From positions 146,925 to 210,924 of the forward strand of contig NZ_RZUF01000004.1 in the NCBI RefSeq assembly GCF_004005375.1: a stretch of DNA of 64,000 bases. The letters run 5' to 3'. A program made the position numbers and the translations under genes. Of the stretch, positions 43,487 through 53,020 are shown in pieces (the first letter of the stretch is position 1; each line of letters opens with the position of its first letter). The notes under the pieces are model-generated. The model saw nothing but the letters and a program-made list of their open reading frames with translations, searched no databases and was not told the origin of the DNA. Source of the stretch: Rheinheimera sediminis. GTDB lineage: Bacteria; Pseudomonadota; Gammaproteobacteria; Enterobacterales; Alteromonadaceae.

Positions 43487-45514
43487 TTAATGTAACTTAA
43501 AACGACTTACTGCATTATCCAGTGTGCTGGCTGCTGTAGCGACCTGGGCACTCTGCTCCAGAGTGGACGTCGCTCTATCTGTACTGTGTTCAGCCAGCTC
43601 GACCATACTGTGCATGCTCTGCTCTATTGATGTTCCCAACTCTAACTGACTAGAGGTTGTGGTTGCGATGCTGTCGCTGATCTGATGCATGGCCTCAATC
43701 GCCTGATTAATTTCAGCTAAAGCCGTCATCAATTGGCTGTTTTGCGCTACACAGTTGATTGCATCGGTTTGACCTTTTTCAATAGACTTTACAGCTTGCA
43801 TACTTTGTTGCTGCAAGCTGGCGATCATAGTGCGGATTTCATCTGTTGCCTGTTGACTACGCACAGCCAAAGACCGCACCTCATCTGCTACTACGGCAAA
43901 GCCCCGGCCTTGTTCACCTGCTCTGGCGGCTTCTATAGCGGCATTTAATGCCAACAGGTTAGTTTGTTCGGCTATGCCCCTGATAGTGGTCAGAATACCA
44001 CCTATATTATTTGATTCTGTATTTACTGCCTGCATTGTATTACTTGTGTCGTTTAGTTGCTGCGCAAGTTGCTGAATCAGAACGTTATTAGCGGCTGAAA
44101 CCTGATCAATTTGCTGGCTCTGAGCTAAAGCTTTCTGCATTTGTTGTTGTGCATGATCCGCTTGCTCGGCAATTTGATGGGTATTAGTCGCCAGCTGTTG
44201 CGTCACGCCGTTAACTTCGGCTACCTGATGGTGCTGGGTACTTAGAGCCTGATGAATAGCGCTCACTTCCTGACTGGATAGGTGCGCGCTTTGATTCAAT
44301 TCAAGGACACCTTGTTGGATTTGCTCAATCAGTTGGCGCAAGGCTTTAATCAAGGTATTTACATTGGCAGACAGTTCTCCAAACTCATCATCTGAATTGA
44401 TAGTAAGCTCACGGCTTAAATCACCTTTGGCGATGCGATCAAGCACTCTGTTGATACCGGATAAAGGGGTGATCATTGCTTTAATGGTCAGATAAGCAGC
44501 AGCCAGTGCCAAGCCGACCAAAACAATCAGCATAATCACAGCGCGGATAGTGCCGGAGTTTAACGCTGAAGACAGATCGTGCTGTAACGAATTAAACTGG
44601 CTGTCTGCCTGGCCAATCATTTGATCCAGCGCTGCCACAGCTTGCGTCACCTGCTGTTCTGACAGGTCCAGTTGTTGCCTTGCCTCTTGCAGTTGTTTTA
44701 CCTGCAACAGTTTAATGCTGACCAGGTTATTTGTACCTTCCACTCTGGTTTTTGCTTCATCCAGTTGAATTAAAAAATCCTGCCAAAAGTCCTCTGCACC
44801 CACTTGTTTGACTATATTGGCGATGTAATCCAGATTGCCTTGCATATCACTAAAGGCAAATCCTAAGTTCTCCTGACTGGTGGTGAGTTGTTCCTGATCT
44901 GTCATAGCAGCAATTTCACGTACAGTTTTCAGCAATCCTAAGAGTTGACCATCTACCCGACCCGCAGCACCTTCCAGTAATTCCATTTGGCTGGTTTTAC
45001 CCGGCGCTTCCAAAAAGGAGATATCCACTAAAGTAGCGCCAGCAGTATCAATCAGATTTTCCAGCTCTTTCAGCTCTGTTGTTGCTTTGTCACCCTGAGC
45101 TATGGCTTCTAAACGTGCTTTAAAGAGTTGTTCAACAGCTTGCTGATAAGCCTGATACGTTTGTTGAGCTTCAGCTAAAGGCTTTTGTAACACAGCTTCT
45201 TTGGCTACTAAAGGTGTAAGACTTGCCACTCTGTTGCGATACACTTCGGCAGCCTGATTAAATTCTGTTTGATAGGTTTTAATTCTGTCTGCATCTTCTG
45301 CTGTGTAACCCAGAGCTGATAATTTGGCCAGTTTAAGCAGTTGAATTTGTGCCATATTGCTTTGCTGTTGCACTGGCACTGCGGTTTCATTCATTTGGCT
45401 ACTGGTTCTATTGACGACAGCAAAACTCCATAGTGAAGATAAACTGGCAACCAGTAACAGTAAGGCAATAAAGCCAAAGCCCAGATAAATTTTATGTGCG
45501 ACGCGAAGTTTCAT
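43487..45514 (-). CDS. Methyl-accepting chemotaxis protein
   Basis: 675 residues from ATG 45514 (GGAA eight bases upstream; a TTG six bases earlier is less likely). TM1 ~13-33, large all-helical periplasmic region (~34-325), TM2 ~327-347, HAMP ([23 protein letters not shown]) and signalling domain with [19 protein letters not shown] at the tip. The periplasmic part is about 290 residues of predicted helices, suggesting a helical-bundle sensor; the ligand is unknown. No CheR pentapeptide. It stands alone beside the hut genes. Confidence 0.92.
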   Translation of the reverse strand: MKLRVAHKIYLGFGFIALLLLVASLSSLWSFAVVNRTSSQMNETAVPVQQQSNMAQIQLLKLAKLSALGYTAEDADRIKTYQTEFNQAAEVYRNRVASLTPLVAKEAVLQKPLAEAQQTYQAYQQAVEQLFKARLEAIAQGDKATTELKELENLIDTAGATLVDISFLEAPGKTSQMELLEGAAGRVDGQLLGLLKTVREIAAMTDQEQLTTSQENLGFAFSDMQGNLDYIANIVKQVGAEDFWQDFLIQLDEAKTRVEGTNNLVSIKLLQVKQLQEARQQLDLSEQQVTQAVAALDQMIGQADSQFNSLQHDLSSALNSGTIRAVIMLIVLVGLALAAAYLTIKAMITPLSGINRVLDRIAKGDLSRELTINSDDEFGELSANVNTLIKALRQLIEQIQQGVLELNQSAHLSSQEVSAIHQALSTQHHQVAEVNGVTQQLATNTHQIAEQADHAQQQMQKALAQSQQIDQVSAANNVLIQQLAQQLNDTSNTMQAVNTESNNIGGILTTIRGIAEQTNLLALNAAIEAARAGEQGRGFAVVADEVRSLAVRSQQATDEIRTMIASLQQQSMQAVKSIEKGQTDAINCVAQNSQLMTALAEINQAIEAMHQISDSIATTTSSQLELGTSIEQSMHSMVELAEHSTDRATSTLEQSAQVATAASTLDNAVSRFKLH

Positions 45515-45645
45515 AGACAAATTCCAACTGCTGTTATGGTTTTAGTATTGGTTAGAAATGAGGCAATAGGTATATACGCAGCTGAAACTAACAAAGTTTT
45601 TTTAACTGGTCTAGCCAGAACTGTGCAAATTTAGTTTTTTCTTAT

Positions 45646-45674
45646 AAAAAAAGAGCACCACTTTGGTGCTCTTT
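45646..45674. terminator. bidirectional terminator after hutH
   Basis: AAAAAAAGAGCACCA CTT TGGTGCTCTTT. On the minus strand the stem is followed by TTTTT, ending the hutCUH transcript 28 bp after the hutH stop. Confidence 0.85.
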
Positions 45675-45701
45675 ATTGGAAGCAGTAATTAAACTATGAA
45701 A

Positions 45702-47237
45702 TTAAAAGCTGCTTAGCAAGTTCGCCGGCACTAAAGAATTTAAACAGCCATGGCGCAGCAGTTCGGCTGCTTTCTCTATATCAGGCGAAAAGTAACGGTC
45801 AACGTCATAGAAGCTAACTTCCCGACGTAATACAGCTTTGGCTTGTTCTACTGCAGTAGCGCCTTTCAGTGGTGCGCGGAAGTCTAAACCCTGAGCTGCC
45901 GCCAGATATTCAACCGCCAATACGCCAAGGGTGTTTTCTGCCATGTCCGCTAAACGACGGGCGGCAAAAGTGGCCATAGACACATGGTCTTCCTGGTTTG
46001 CGGACGTAGGTAAACTGTCGACAGAGGCCGGATGTGCCAGAGATTTATTCTCAGAAGCCAAAGCTGCTGCTGTGACCTGAGCAATCATAAAGCCGCTGTT
46101 TACACCGCCGTTATTGACTAAGAAGGCCGGTAATTTGCTTAAATGTGAGTCGATTAACAGTGCCATACGGCGCTCAGAAATGGAGCCAATTTCAGCGATT
46201 GCCAAAGCCAGGTTGTCCGCAGCCATAGCGACAGGTTCGGCGTGGAAGTTACCACCAGAGATAATGTCATCTTCAGCAGCAAACACCAGCGGGTTGTCGG
46301 TCACGCCATTGGCTTCGACTAATAATACTGAAGCAGCAAAGCGGATTTGGGCTAAACAGGCACCCATCACCTGAGGCTGGCAACGTAAGCTGTAGGGGTC
46401 TTGTACTTTTTCACAGTCGATATGTGATTCGGCAATCTCTGAGCTTTCACCTAATAAATGACGGTAAATCAAAGCGGCATCAATTTGGCCTTGCTGACCA
46501 CGCACCGCATGAATGCGGGCATCAAAAGGCGAACGGCTACCCATAGCGGCTTCGACACTCATAGCACCAATCACAGAACCAGCGGCATATAAGTCCTCAG
46601 CGCGGAATAAACCTTCCAGGGCAAAAGCAGTAGAGGCCTGAGTACCGTTTAATAAAGCCAAACCTTCTTTCGCCGCTAAAGTAATAGGCTCTAAACCAGC
46701 AATAGCTAAGCCTTCTTTGGCAGAGTAAATCTGACCTGCGATGCATACTTCGCCTTCACCTATTAAAGGCAATACCATATGGGATAAAGGCGCTAAATCG
46801 CCTGAGGCGCCGACTGAGCCTTTTTTCGGAATACAAGGGTAGACACCGGCATTGACCAGTTTAATCAGCGCATTGATCACCAGTGGACGCACACCTGAAT
46901 AACCACGGGCTAACGAATTTATTTTCAGCACCAGCATTAAACGTACTGTGCTGTCGTCCATCAGGTCGCCAAAACCGGCAGCGTGTGACAACACTATAGA
47001 GCGCTGCAGAGTTTCCAGTTTGTCCTGTTCAATTTTGGTATTCGCCAGTAAACCAAACCCAGTATTGATGCCATACACAGTGCGGTTTTCGGCGACAATT
47101 TTCGCCACAGTGGCAGCAGATGCTTCAATAGCAGGCAAAGCGGCTGGGTCTAATGTGATGGTCACTGCATGTTGTTGTACCTGACGCAGTTGCGCCAGAG
47201 TCAGTTCACCAGGAGTGATGGTTAAAGCGTAAGTCAT
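45702..47237 (-). CDS. hutH: Histidine ammonia-lyase
   Basis: 511 residues from ATG 47237 (AAGGATAACAAC upstream), first step of histidine degradation: histidine to urocanate plus ammonia. The self-processing A144-S145-G146 triad that forms the MIO cofactor is in [15 protein letters not shown]. Also YGINTGFG near the N-terminus and [15 protein letters not shown] longer reading to 47282 would overlap hutU and is not needed. Last gene of hutC-hutU-hutH, 16 bp after hutU. Confidence 0.96.
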   Translation of the reverse strand: MTYALTITPGELTLAQLRQVQQHAVTITLDPAALPAIEASAATVAKIVAENRTVYGINTGFGLLANTKIEQDKLETLQRSIVLSHAAGFGDLMDDSTVRLMLVLKINSLARGYSGVRPLVINALIKLVNAGVYPCIPKKGSVGASGDLAPLSHMVLPLIGEGEVCIAGQIYSAKEGLAIAGLEPITLAAKEGLALLNGTQASTAFALEGLFRAEDLYAAGSVIGAMSVEAAMGSRSPFDARIHAVRGQQGQIDAALIYRHLLGESSEIAESHIDCEKVQDPYSLRCQPQVMGACLAQIRFAASVLLVEANGVTDNPLVFAAEDDIISGGNFHAEPVAMAADNLALAIAEIGSISERRMALLIDSHLSKLPAFLVNNGGVNSGFMIAQVTAAALASENKSLAHPASVDSLPTSANQEDHVSMATFAARRLADMAENTLGVLAVEYLAAAQGLDFRAPLKGATAVEQAKAVLRREVSFYDVDRYFSPDIEKAAELLRHGCLNSLVPANLLSSF

Positions 47238-47253
47238 GTTGTTATCCTTTAAA

Positions 47254-48930
47254 TTAGTTCTGGTTAACCATCGGCAGATCAAGGCCTTGTTCGCGGGCGC
47301 AGTTTTTCGCTATGTCATAACCTGCATCGGCATGACGCATCACGCCAGTGCCCGGGTCATTCCACAATACACGGCCTAAACGGCGTGCGGCTGCTTCAGT
47401 ACCGTCGGCTAAAATCACTACTCCTGAATGCTGGCTGTACCCCATACCCACACCACCGCCGTGGTGCAAGGACACCCAGGTTGCGCCGCCTGCAGTGTTC
47501 AGCAGAGCATTTAATAATGGCCAGTCAGACACTGCGTCTGATCCATCCATCATAGCTTCGGTTTCACGGTTTGGACTGGCGACAGAACCTGAATCCAAAT
47601 GGTCACGACCAATAATGATCGGTGCTTTGAGTTCGCCATTTTTCACCATGTCGTTAAAAGCTAAGGCAATACGGGCACGGTCTTTTAAGCCAATCCAGCA
47701 GATACGGGCTGGTAAACCCTGGAATTTAATCCGCTCTCGCGCCATATCTAACCAGCGATGTAAATGTGGATTATCCGGGATCAGCTCTTTGACTTTGGCG
47801 TCTGTTTTGTAGATATCTTCCGGATCACCAGATAAAGCCACCCAGCGGAATGGGCCTATGCCTTCACAAAACAGCGGACGAATATAAGCAGGTACAAAGC
47901 CAGGATAATCAAAAGCGTTAGCAACACCCATATCCAGCGCCATCTGGCGGATATTGTTGCCATAATCCACGGCTACAGCGCCTTTGCTTTGCATATCTAA
48001 AGTGGCTTTGACCTGAATAGCCATAGAGGTTTTAGCGGCTTGCACTACTGCAGTTTCGCTTTCAAGGCGGCGCTCTTTGGCCTGATCCATAGTCCAGCCT
48101 TGTGGCAGGTAACCATTTAACGGGTCGTGCGCAGAAGTTTGGTCCGTCACTACATCAGGAATAATGTTGCGGGCAACTAATTCAGCGAAAATGTCAGCGG
48201 CATTGCCTAACAAACCGATAGAGGTAGGTTTACCAGCAGCTTTGGCTGCTTCCAACTGAGCTAAAGCTTGATCCAGGTTGTAGGCTTTTTGGTCGACATA
48301 ACCAGTGCGTAAGCGGAAGTCGATACGTGACTCGTCGACTTCACAGGCGATCATATGAAAACCAGCCATAGTGGCTGCTAATGGCTGAGCGCCACCCATG
48401 CCACCTAAACCACCTGTCAGTACCCATTTGTCAGCTGCATCACCGGCAAAATGCTGTTTAGCAATGGCCACAAAAGTCTCGTAGGTGCCCTGAACTATGC
48501 CCTGAGTACCAATGTAGATCCAGGAACCTGCCGTCATCTGGCCGTACATCATCAGGCCTTGTTTATCCAGCTCGTTAAAGTGTTCCCAGTTGGCCCAGTT
48601 AGGTACCAGGTTAGAGTTGGCCAGCAATACGCGAGGTGCGTCTGGGTGAGTCGGGAACACACCTACAGGTTTACCACTTTGGATCAATAAGGTCTGGTCG
48701 TCGTTTAATCTGTCCAGCACTTCAACAATCTTGTCGTAACAAGCCCAATCGCGGGCTGCACGGCCTATGCCGCCGTACACCACTAAAGAGGTTGGATGCT
48801 CGGCCACTTCGGGGTCGAGGTTATTCATCAACATACGTTTGGCCGCTTCGGTTTGCCAGCTCTTGGCGGTAATTTCGCTGCCGCGGGCAGCGCGGATCAC
48901 ACGGCTTGGGTCTAAACGTGGATTGCTCAT
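47254..48930 (-). CDS. hutU: Urocanate hydratase
   Basis: 558 residues: urocanate to imidazolone propionate using tightly bound NAD+ as electrophile. Motifs: [42 protein letters not shown], and the active-site region DPATV-equivalent with [11 protein letters not shown] and [16 protein letters not shown]. Length is standard (556-560). It begins 12 bp after hutC and precedes hutH. Confidence 0.96.
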   Translation of the reverse strand: MSNPRLDPSRVIRAARGSEITAKSWQTEAAKRMLMNNLDPEVAEHPTSLVVYGGIGRAARDWACYDKIVEVLDRLNDDQTLLIQSGKPVGVFPTHPDAPRVLLANSNLVPNWANWEHFNELDKQGLMMYGQMTAGSWIYIGTQGIVQGTYETFVAIAKQHFAGDAADKWVLTGGLGGMGGAQPLAATMAGFHMIACEVDESRIDFRLRTGYVDQKAYNLDQALAQLEAAKAAGKPTSIGLLGNAADIFAELVARNIIPDVVTDQTSAHDPLNGYLPQGWTMDQAKERRLESETAVVQAAKTSMAIQVKATLDMQSKGAVAVDYGNNIRQMALDMGVANAFDYPGFVPAYIRPLFCEGIGPFRWVALSGDPEDIYKTDAKVKELIPDNPHLHRWLDMARERIKFQGLPARICWIGLKDRARIALAFNDMVKNGELKAPIIIGRDHLDSGSVASPNRETEAMMDGSDAVSDWPLLNALLNTAGGATWVSLHHGGGVGMGYSQHSGVVILADGTEAAARRLGRVLWNDPGTGVMRHADAGYDIAKNCAREQGLDLPMVNQN

Positions 48931-48942
48931 AGGGTTATCTCT

Positions 48943-49668
48943 TTAAGTTTTAGGTTGGATAGTCAGGTGGCCACCGAGGCGATAGCGGCTGCCTGCAGAG
49001 GTCAGATAAGCAAAACTGACAGCGCCGCCTCTACTGAAGGTGCGGCGTGTCAGGCGTAAACAAGGTTCTGAAGCTGGTATTTTTAAATGCTGGCGAGTCA
49101 GTTCATCCGGCAATACAGCTTCAACTATGTGCTCGGCGTCTGTCAGTGGCGCTACAGCACTTAAGTATTCGTGTGGAGTTTGCAGCACAAAATCCTGAGC
49201 TAAATAATCCGGTACCTGCTCCGGATTGACGTAACGCGCTTCCAGTTGCAAAGGCTGCTGGTTTTCATAATGCACAATCAGCGAAAAAAACACCGGTGCA
49301 TTGCGGCTTAACCCTAAAGCTGTAGCGACCACAGCGGGGCAGGGCAGGCTGGTCAGCTGCACCAGTTCAGCTTTATGAAAATGACCACGGCGCTGAATTT
49401 CATCGGCAATGTTACGAATTTCCAGCAAAGACGATTGCGACTTAGGCGAAGCGACAAAACTGCCTACGCCCTGAGTGCGATACAGAACTCCTTGTTCGGT
49501 CAGTTCCTGCAAAGCACGACGTGCTGTCATGCGGCTGACAGCAAACTGAGTGGCCAGCTCGTTTTCCGATGGAATACGACTATGCTCAGGCCAGGCCGCA
49601 GTTTCGACCTGACTTAAAATATAATCTTTGATAGTGGCAAATTTCTTTTGCCCAACACTGTTATCCAT
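48943..49668 (-). CDS. hutC: Histidine utilisation repressor HutC (GntR family)
   Basis: 241 residues. N-terminal GntR winged helix (PSENELATQFAVSRMTARRALQELTEQG, quoted in parts; HTH ~35-60) and C-terminal UTRA/chorismate-lyase-like ligand domain that binds urocanate. ATG 49668 (MDNSVGQKKF) begins the domain properly; extending to 49800 would run into the hutI start. First gene of the leftward hut operon, with an operator TTGTATATACAA 51 bp upstream shared with hutI. Confidence 0.94.
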   Translation of the reverse strand: MDNSVGQKKFATIKDYILSQVETAAWPEHSRIPSENELATQFAVSRMTARRALQELTEQGVLYRTQGVGSFVASPKSQSSLLEIRNIADEIQRRGHFHKAELVQLTSLPCPAVVATALGLSRNAPVFFSLIVHYENQQPLQLEARYVNPEQVPDYLAQDFVLQTPHEYLSAVAPLTDAEHIVEAVLPDELTRQHLKIPASEPCLRLTRRTFSRGGAVSFAYLTSAGSRYRLGGHLTIQPKT

Positions 49669-49718
49669 GACTGTTTTAACGCCTGAGTTTGCATGCAAAG
49701 AAAAATAGCTGAATTTGG

Positions 49719-49730
49719 TTGTATATACAA
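49719..49730. promoter_or_regulatory. HutC operator between hutC and hutI
   Basis: TTGTATATACAA, a perfect 12-bp palindrome of the kind bound by HutC repressors (TGTA-N2-TACA core). It lies midway in the 126-bp divergent region, so one site can control both hut transcripts; urocanate would release it. Confidence 0.75.
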
Positions 49731-49794
49731 GTTGATCGGGTAGAATTAATTTCAGCGCTGAAACATCAGGCCATAAGCCGAGCGGGGAAATGAA

Positions 49795-51030
49795 ATGCAA
49801 GTCTTTGATGCAATTTGGATTAATGTCAATTTAGCCACTATGACCGATAATGGTCAGCCTTATGGTGCCATTACTAATGGCGCTTTGGCTGTGAAAGACG
49901 GTCGTATTGCCTGGCTGGGGCCAAAAACTGAATTGCCAGCAACCGACTTGCTAGCTACCCCTTTGCACGATGGTAAAGGCCAGTGGTTGTTACCTGGTTT
50001 GATCGATTGCCATACTCATTTGGTCTATGCCGGTAGCCGCGCTAATGAGTTTGAAATGCGTTTAAATGGTGCGACCTATCAGCAAATTGCAGAAGCGGGC
50101 GGTGGTATTAAATCCACAGTAGCGGCAACCCGTGCCGCCAGCCATGAAGAGTTATTTGTGCTGGGTAAACAGCGCTTAAATGCACTGTTGAGTCAGGGCG
50201 TGACCACCGTTGAAATCAAATCAGGTTATGGTTTGGATCTGGAGACAGAACGAAAAATCCTCGAAGTAGCAGCTGAGCTGCACCGCACTCATCCAATAGA
50301 TATTCAGAAAACCTTTTTAGGCGCTCATGCTTTGCCACTGGACTACGCCGGACGGTCTGATGACTATATGCAACTTGTGGTGGATCAGATGCTGCCGCAA
50401 CTGCATCAGCAAGGCTTGGTCGATGCAGTAGACGTGTTTTGTGAAGGCATAGGTTTTTCGGTAGCGCAAAGCCGTTTGTTGTTTGAAAAAGCCAAAGCCC
50501 TGGGTTTACCGATCAAAGCTCATGCTGAGCAGTTGTCGCATTTAGGTGGTGCCAGTTTAGTTGCCGAATTCAGTGGTTTATCTGCCGATCATATTGAATA
50601 CCTGCAAGAGCAGGATGTGTTGGCAATGAAAGCAGCAGGTACTGTGGCTGTGCTGTTACCAGGTGCTTTTTACTTTTTACGAGAAACCAAGCTGCCACCT
50701 TTTGAGCTGCTGCGCCAGCATCAAGTGCCTATGGCGATTTCTACTGACTTAAACCCCGGCACTTCGCCTTTCTGCAATTTGCCTTTAATGTTGAATATGG
50801 CTTGTACTTTGTTCCGTTTTACGCCAGAAGAGGCTATTGCCGGCGTCACCCGGCATGCGGCTGCAGCTTTAGGCATGGCCGACAGAGGCACTTTGGCTGT
50901 CGGGCAATTAGCCGATTTTGGTCTTTATCAAATCAGTCAACCTGCAGAACTCTGTTATCAGGTGGGGGTTAGCGCTTTAACTCAGTTAGTAAAAGCAGGG
51001 GGTGACATTAATCTTCGTGGACTGAATTAA
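49795..51030 (+). CDS. hutI: Imidazolonepropionase
   Basis: 411 residues, amidohydrolase: imidazolone propionate to formimidoylglutamate. Metal ligands are visible: [14 protein letters not shown] (HxH), [13 protein letters not shown], and the Asp in [12 protein letters not shown]. Length standard. Divergent from hutC. AGCGGGGAAATGAA precedes the ATG. Confidence 0.96.
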   Translation: MQVFDAIWINVNLATMTDNGQPYGAITNGALAVKDGRIAWLGPKTELPATDLLATPLHDGKGQWLLPGLIDCHTHLVYAGSRANEFEMRLNGATYQQIAEAGGGIKSTVAATRAASHEELFVLGKQRLNALLSQGVTTVEIKSGYGLDLETERKILEVAAELHRTHPIDIQKTFLGAHALPLDYAGRSDDYMQLVVDQMLPQLHQQGLVDAVDVFCEGIGFSVAQSRLLFEKAKALGLPIKAHAEQLSHLGGASLVAEFSGLSADHIEYLQEQDVLAMKAAGTVAVLLPGAFYFLRETKLPPFELLRQHQVPMAISTDLNPGTSPFCNLPLMLNMACTLFRFTPEEAIAGVTRHAAAALGMADRGTLAVGQLADFGLYQISQPAELCYQVGVSALTQLVKAGGDINLRGLN

Positions 51031-51098
51031 CTCTGCATCTATGGGTTATCTTATCCAGGCTTTTTACCAAAGTTTGACTATTTTGTTCTAAACAATGG

Positions 51099-51138
51099 CG
51101 CTCTTTTGTTTAACGTTGTTTTGCGAACAAAAAAGCGC
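51099..51138. terminator. hairpin at convergent hutI/hutG ends
   Basis: GCGCTCTTTTGTT (51099-51111) pairs, with one mismatch, with AACAAAAAAGCGC (51126-51138). It overlaps the last codons of hutG and can end hutI as well. Confidence 0.5.
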
Positions 51139-52138
51139 AGACAAGGGAAGTTAATATCTGACCCGCGTCGTTCATACCTGCCGCCAATCCTGCCGGATGC
51201 TGAGCTGGAGCTGCTTCTGCCAGATGTAAATATCGACTTTTTGGAAAGCTGGCCAGCAGATACACAAAATGTTCTGCCTGTTGTACTGAAAGGCCGCAGC
51301 TGTTGTAAGCACTGACAGGCATGCCCGTAATAGCGTCAGTGTCTAGTTCTATACCAAAGTCCCGCTGCGAATTTTGTTGTACCCAGAGAGTTAGCAATTC
51401 TGGCCATGGCGCTTGCTGACGAACAAAGAGTTGTTGGTAACTTAACAGATCCACACCGGCAGATTTGATCTGCGCTAAAGAGCTTGCCGAGTTCTTCAAT
51501 TCATGCAAAGCCATAACCAGATAACGATCTAAATAGCCATGAGCCTTGGCATAACTAAAACCATTGCCACTGTGTCGCCCCTCTAACAATCGAAAGTCAG
51601 CATGAGGATCGAGGTTAATACAATTCACCTGTTGTTGTTCACTTTTTGATAAAGCAGCGAGTAAAGGTAAACTGTTATTATGGCCACCTCCTATGACTAC
51701 AGGAGTTAAATCAGCATTAAAAATTGCCAGCAATACAGGTTCTAATTGTTGATCGATTTCTGCACAGAGGGTTCGTAAAGTTGCCAAATCAGCATTTTGG
51801 CTTTGCCGTTGTAAGTCTGTGCAGTTAAGCTCACCCAACATCAATATTTCTGAACCGTCTAAAAATTCATTTTGTTGTAAGTTTATAAATTTCCTGACAA
51901 AAGCCTGCCAGCCCAGATCCGATCCGCCCTGTCCCAGGTTAGCGCGCGGCCCAATATCCTCAGGCACACCCAAGAGTACAAAAGCGCAGCCCTGCTGTTT
52001 TGCCAGAGCTAAAGCTTCAGCTAAAGGTAAAACTGGATCTGGGTAGATCATCACCTGTCCTAAACGTGTTTCACCAGTACGCTGTTGTTGAAAGGCCGCC
52101 AAATAGGCGGCCTGATAGCGAATTAGCTTGTCGCTCAT
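51110..52138 (-). CDS. hutG: Formimidoylglutamase
   Basis: 342 residues, arginase/ureohydrolase fold: formimidoylglutamate to glutamate plus formamide, the last step of the hut route. Manganese ligands lie in VVIGGGHNNSLPLL, NLDPHADFRLLEGRHSG and FGIELDTDAITG. The family's usual GGGH-E is GGGHN here, and the usual DxHxD appears as DPHAD; the last metal pair is DTDAI. Four-step pathway (no HutF), consistent with HutI in the window. It starts 3 bp after rraA and reads in the same direction. Confidence 0.92.
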   Translation of the reverse strand: MSDKLIRYQAAYLAAFQQQRTGETRLGQVMIYPDPVLPLAEALALAKQQGCAFVLLGVPEDIGPRANLGQGGSDLGWQAFVRKFINLQQNEFLDGSEILMLGELNCTDLQRQSQNADLATLRTLCAEIDQQLEPVLLAIFNADLTPVVIGGGHNNSLPLLAALSKSEQQQVNCINLDPHADFRLLEGRHSGNGFSYAKAHGYLDRYLVMALHELKNSASSLAQIKSAGVDLLSYQQLFVRQQAPWPELLTLWVQQNSQRDFGIELDTDAITGMPVSAYNSCGLSVQQAEHFVYLLASFPKSRYLHLAEAAPAQHPAGLAAGMNDAGQILTSLVCAFLFAKQR

Positions 52139-52141
52139 CTG

Positions 52142-52627
52142 CTATTCCAGATCTAAAGGCTCAGGAGACAGAATAATGCCAGTATTGTCGGCATAGAGGT
52201 GATCGCCAGGTAAAAAAGTTACGCCACCGAAATTCACTGGTATTTCATGTTCCCCAAAACCCCGATCGTCAGCACCCACAGGAATAGCGTTCACAGCCTG
52301 AATACCAATGTCAAAGTCTTCTAATGTATCCACATCACGCACACTACCGTAGCACACTATGCCTTCCCAACCGTTGGTTGCAGCCATCGAAGCTAAGTCT
52401 CCATCAATTAAAGCACGGCGGGAAGAGCCACCTCCGTCCACTAACAGTACTTTACCTACGCCAGGTTCAGCTAAGGCTTGGCGAATTAACCCGTTGTCTT
52501 CAAAACATTTAATCGTCTGGATTACGCCACCAAAAGAGCGGCGGCCACCGTAGTTGGCGAAAATGGGCTCAACCACATCGATCATGTCGGCGTACAGGTC
52601 ACATAATTCCGAAGTGTTATATTCCAT
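52142..52627 (-). CDS. rraA: Ribonuclease E activity regulator RraA
   Basis: 161 residues from ATG 52627 (GGAG six bases upstream), exact RraA length. RraA binds RNase E and inhibits its activity, shifting mRNA decay. Family motifs: [51 protein letters not shown] and [20 protein letters not shown] (the aldolase-like DGxxRD core). Only 3 bp separate it from hutG, so both are one transcript here; in most genomes rraA lies with menA. An HMG/CHA aldolase-like activity for the fold cannot be excluded. Confidence 0.92.
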   Translation of the reverse strand: MEYNTSELCDLYADMIDVVEPIFANYGGRRSFGGVIQTIKCFEDNGLIRQALAEPGVGKVLLVDGGGSSRRALIDGDLASMAATNGWEGIVCYGSVRDVDTLEDFDIGIQAVNAIPVGADDRGFGEHEIPVNFGGVTFLPGDHLYADNTGIILSPEPLDLE

Positions 52628-52670
52628 CTGGTGCTCCAAACTTTAAGTCTTTGATCAAAAACACAGTATA

Positions 52671-52900
52671 CCCGTCTCAACTGAAGCTGCAAGGTCGTTG
52701 ACAGCTCTCGATCGCCCCAATCACATAGTAACCTATGCTCATGGGGACTCACTCGCCTGTCGCCTCGTTGCAACTGCAGTTGCCTAGGCTAAGAACCCGT
52801 CTCAACTGAAGCTGCAAGGTCGTTGACAGCTCTCGAACGCACCAATCACCCCAATCACATAGTAACCTATACTCATGGGGACTCATTCGCCTGAGTATAC
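52671..52900. repeat. dispersed repeat, two units, 125-bp period
   Basis: CCCGTCTCAACTGAAGCTGC starts at 52671 and again at 52796. Each unit contains a palindrome CATAGTAACCTATG-like core (with one change in the second). In reverse complement the unit resembles the block at 10317-10425 (CCCCA-N-GAGCATAG, CTATG-N-GACTGGGG, TTGCAGC...TCAACGA). This accounts for most of the 52628-53020 gap; the rest should be the promoter of the next gene. Confidence 0.75.
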
Positions 52901-53020
52901 TCTGAGATTAAGTCAGCTTGCTTTTTTCGGTTCTTTTAATGCTTGATTGTGTCTGTGTATTGCCAGTGCTAAGGTGACTTTGCTACCTTTATTGCACTTG
53001 TTTCGTCAGGACCCCACCCT

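Noticed and set aside
47238..47282. N-terminal extension of HutH
   Set aside because: It would overlap hutU and adds residues absent in the family; ATG 47237 has its own ribosome site.
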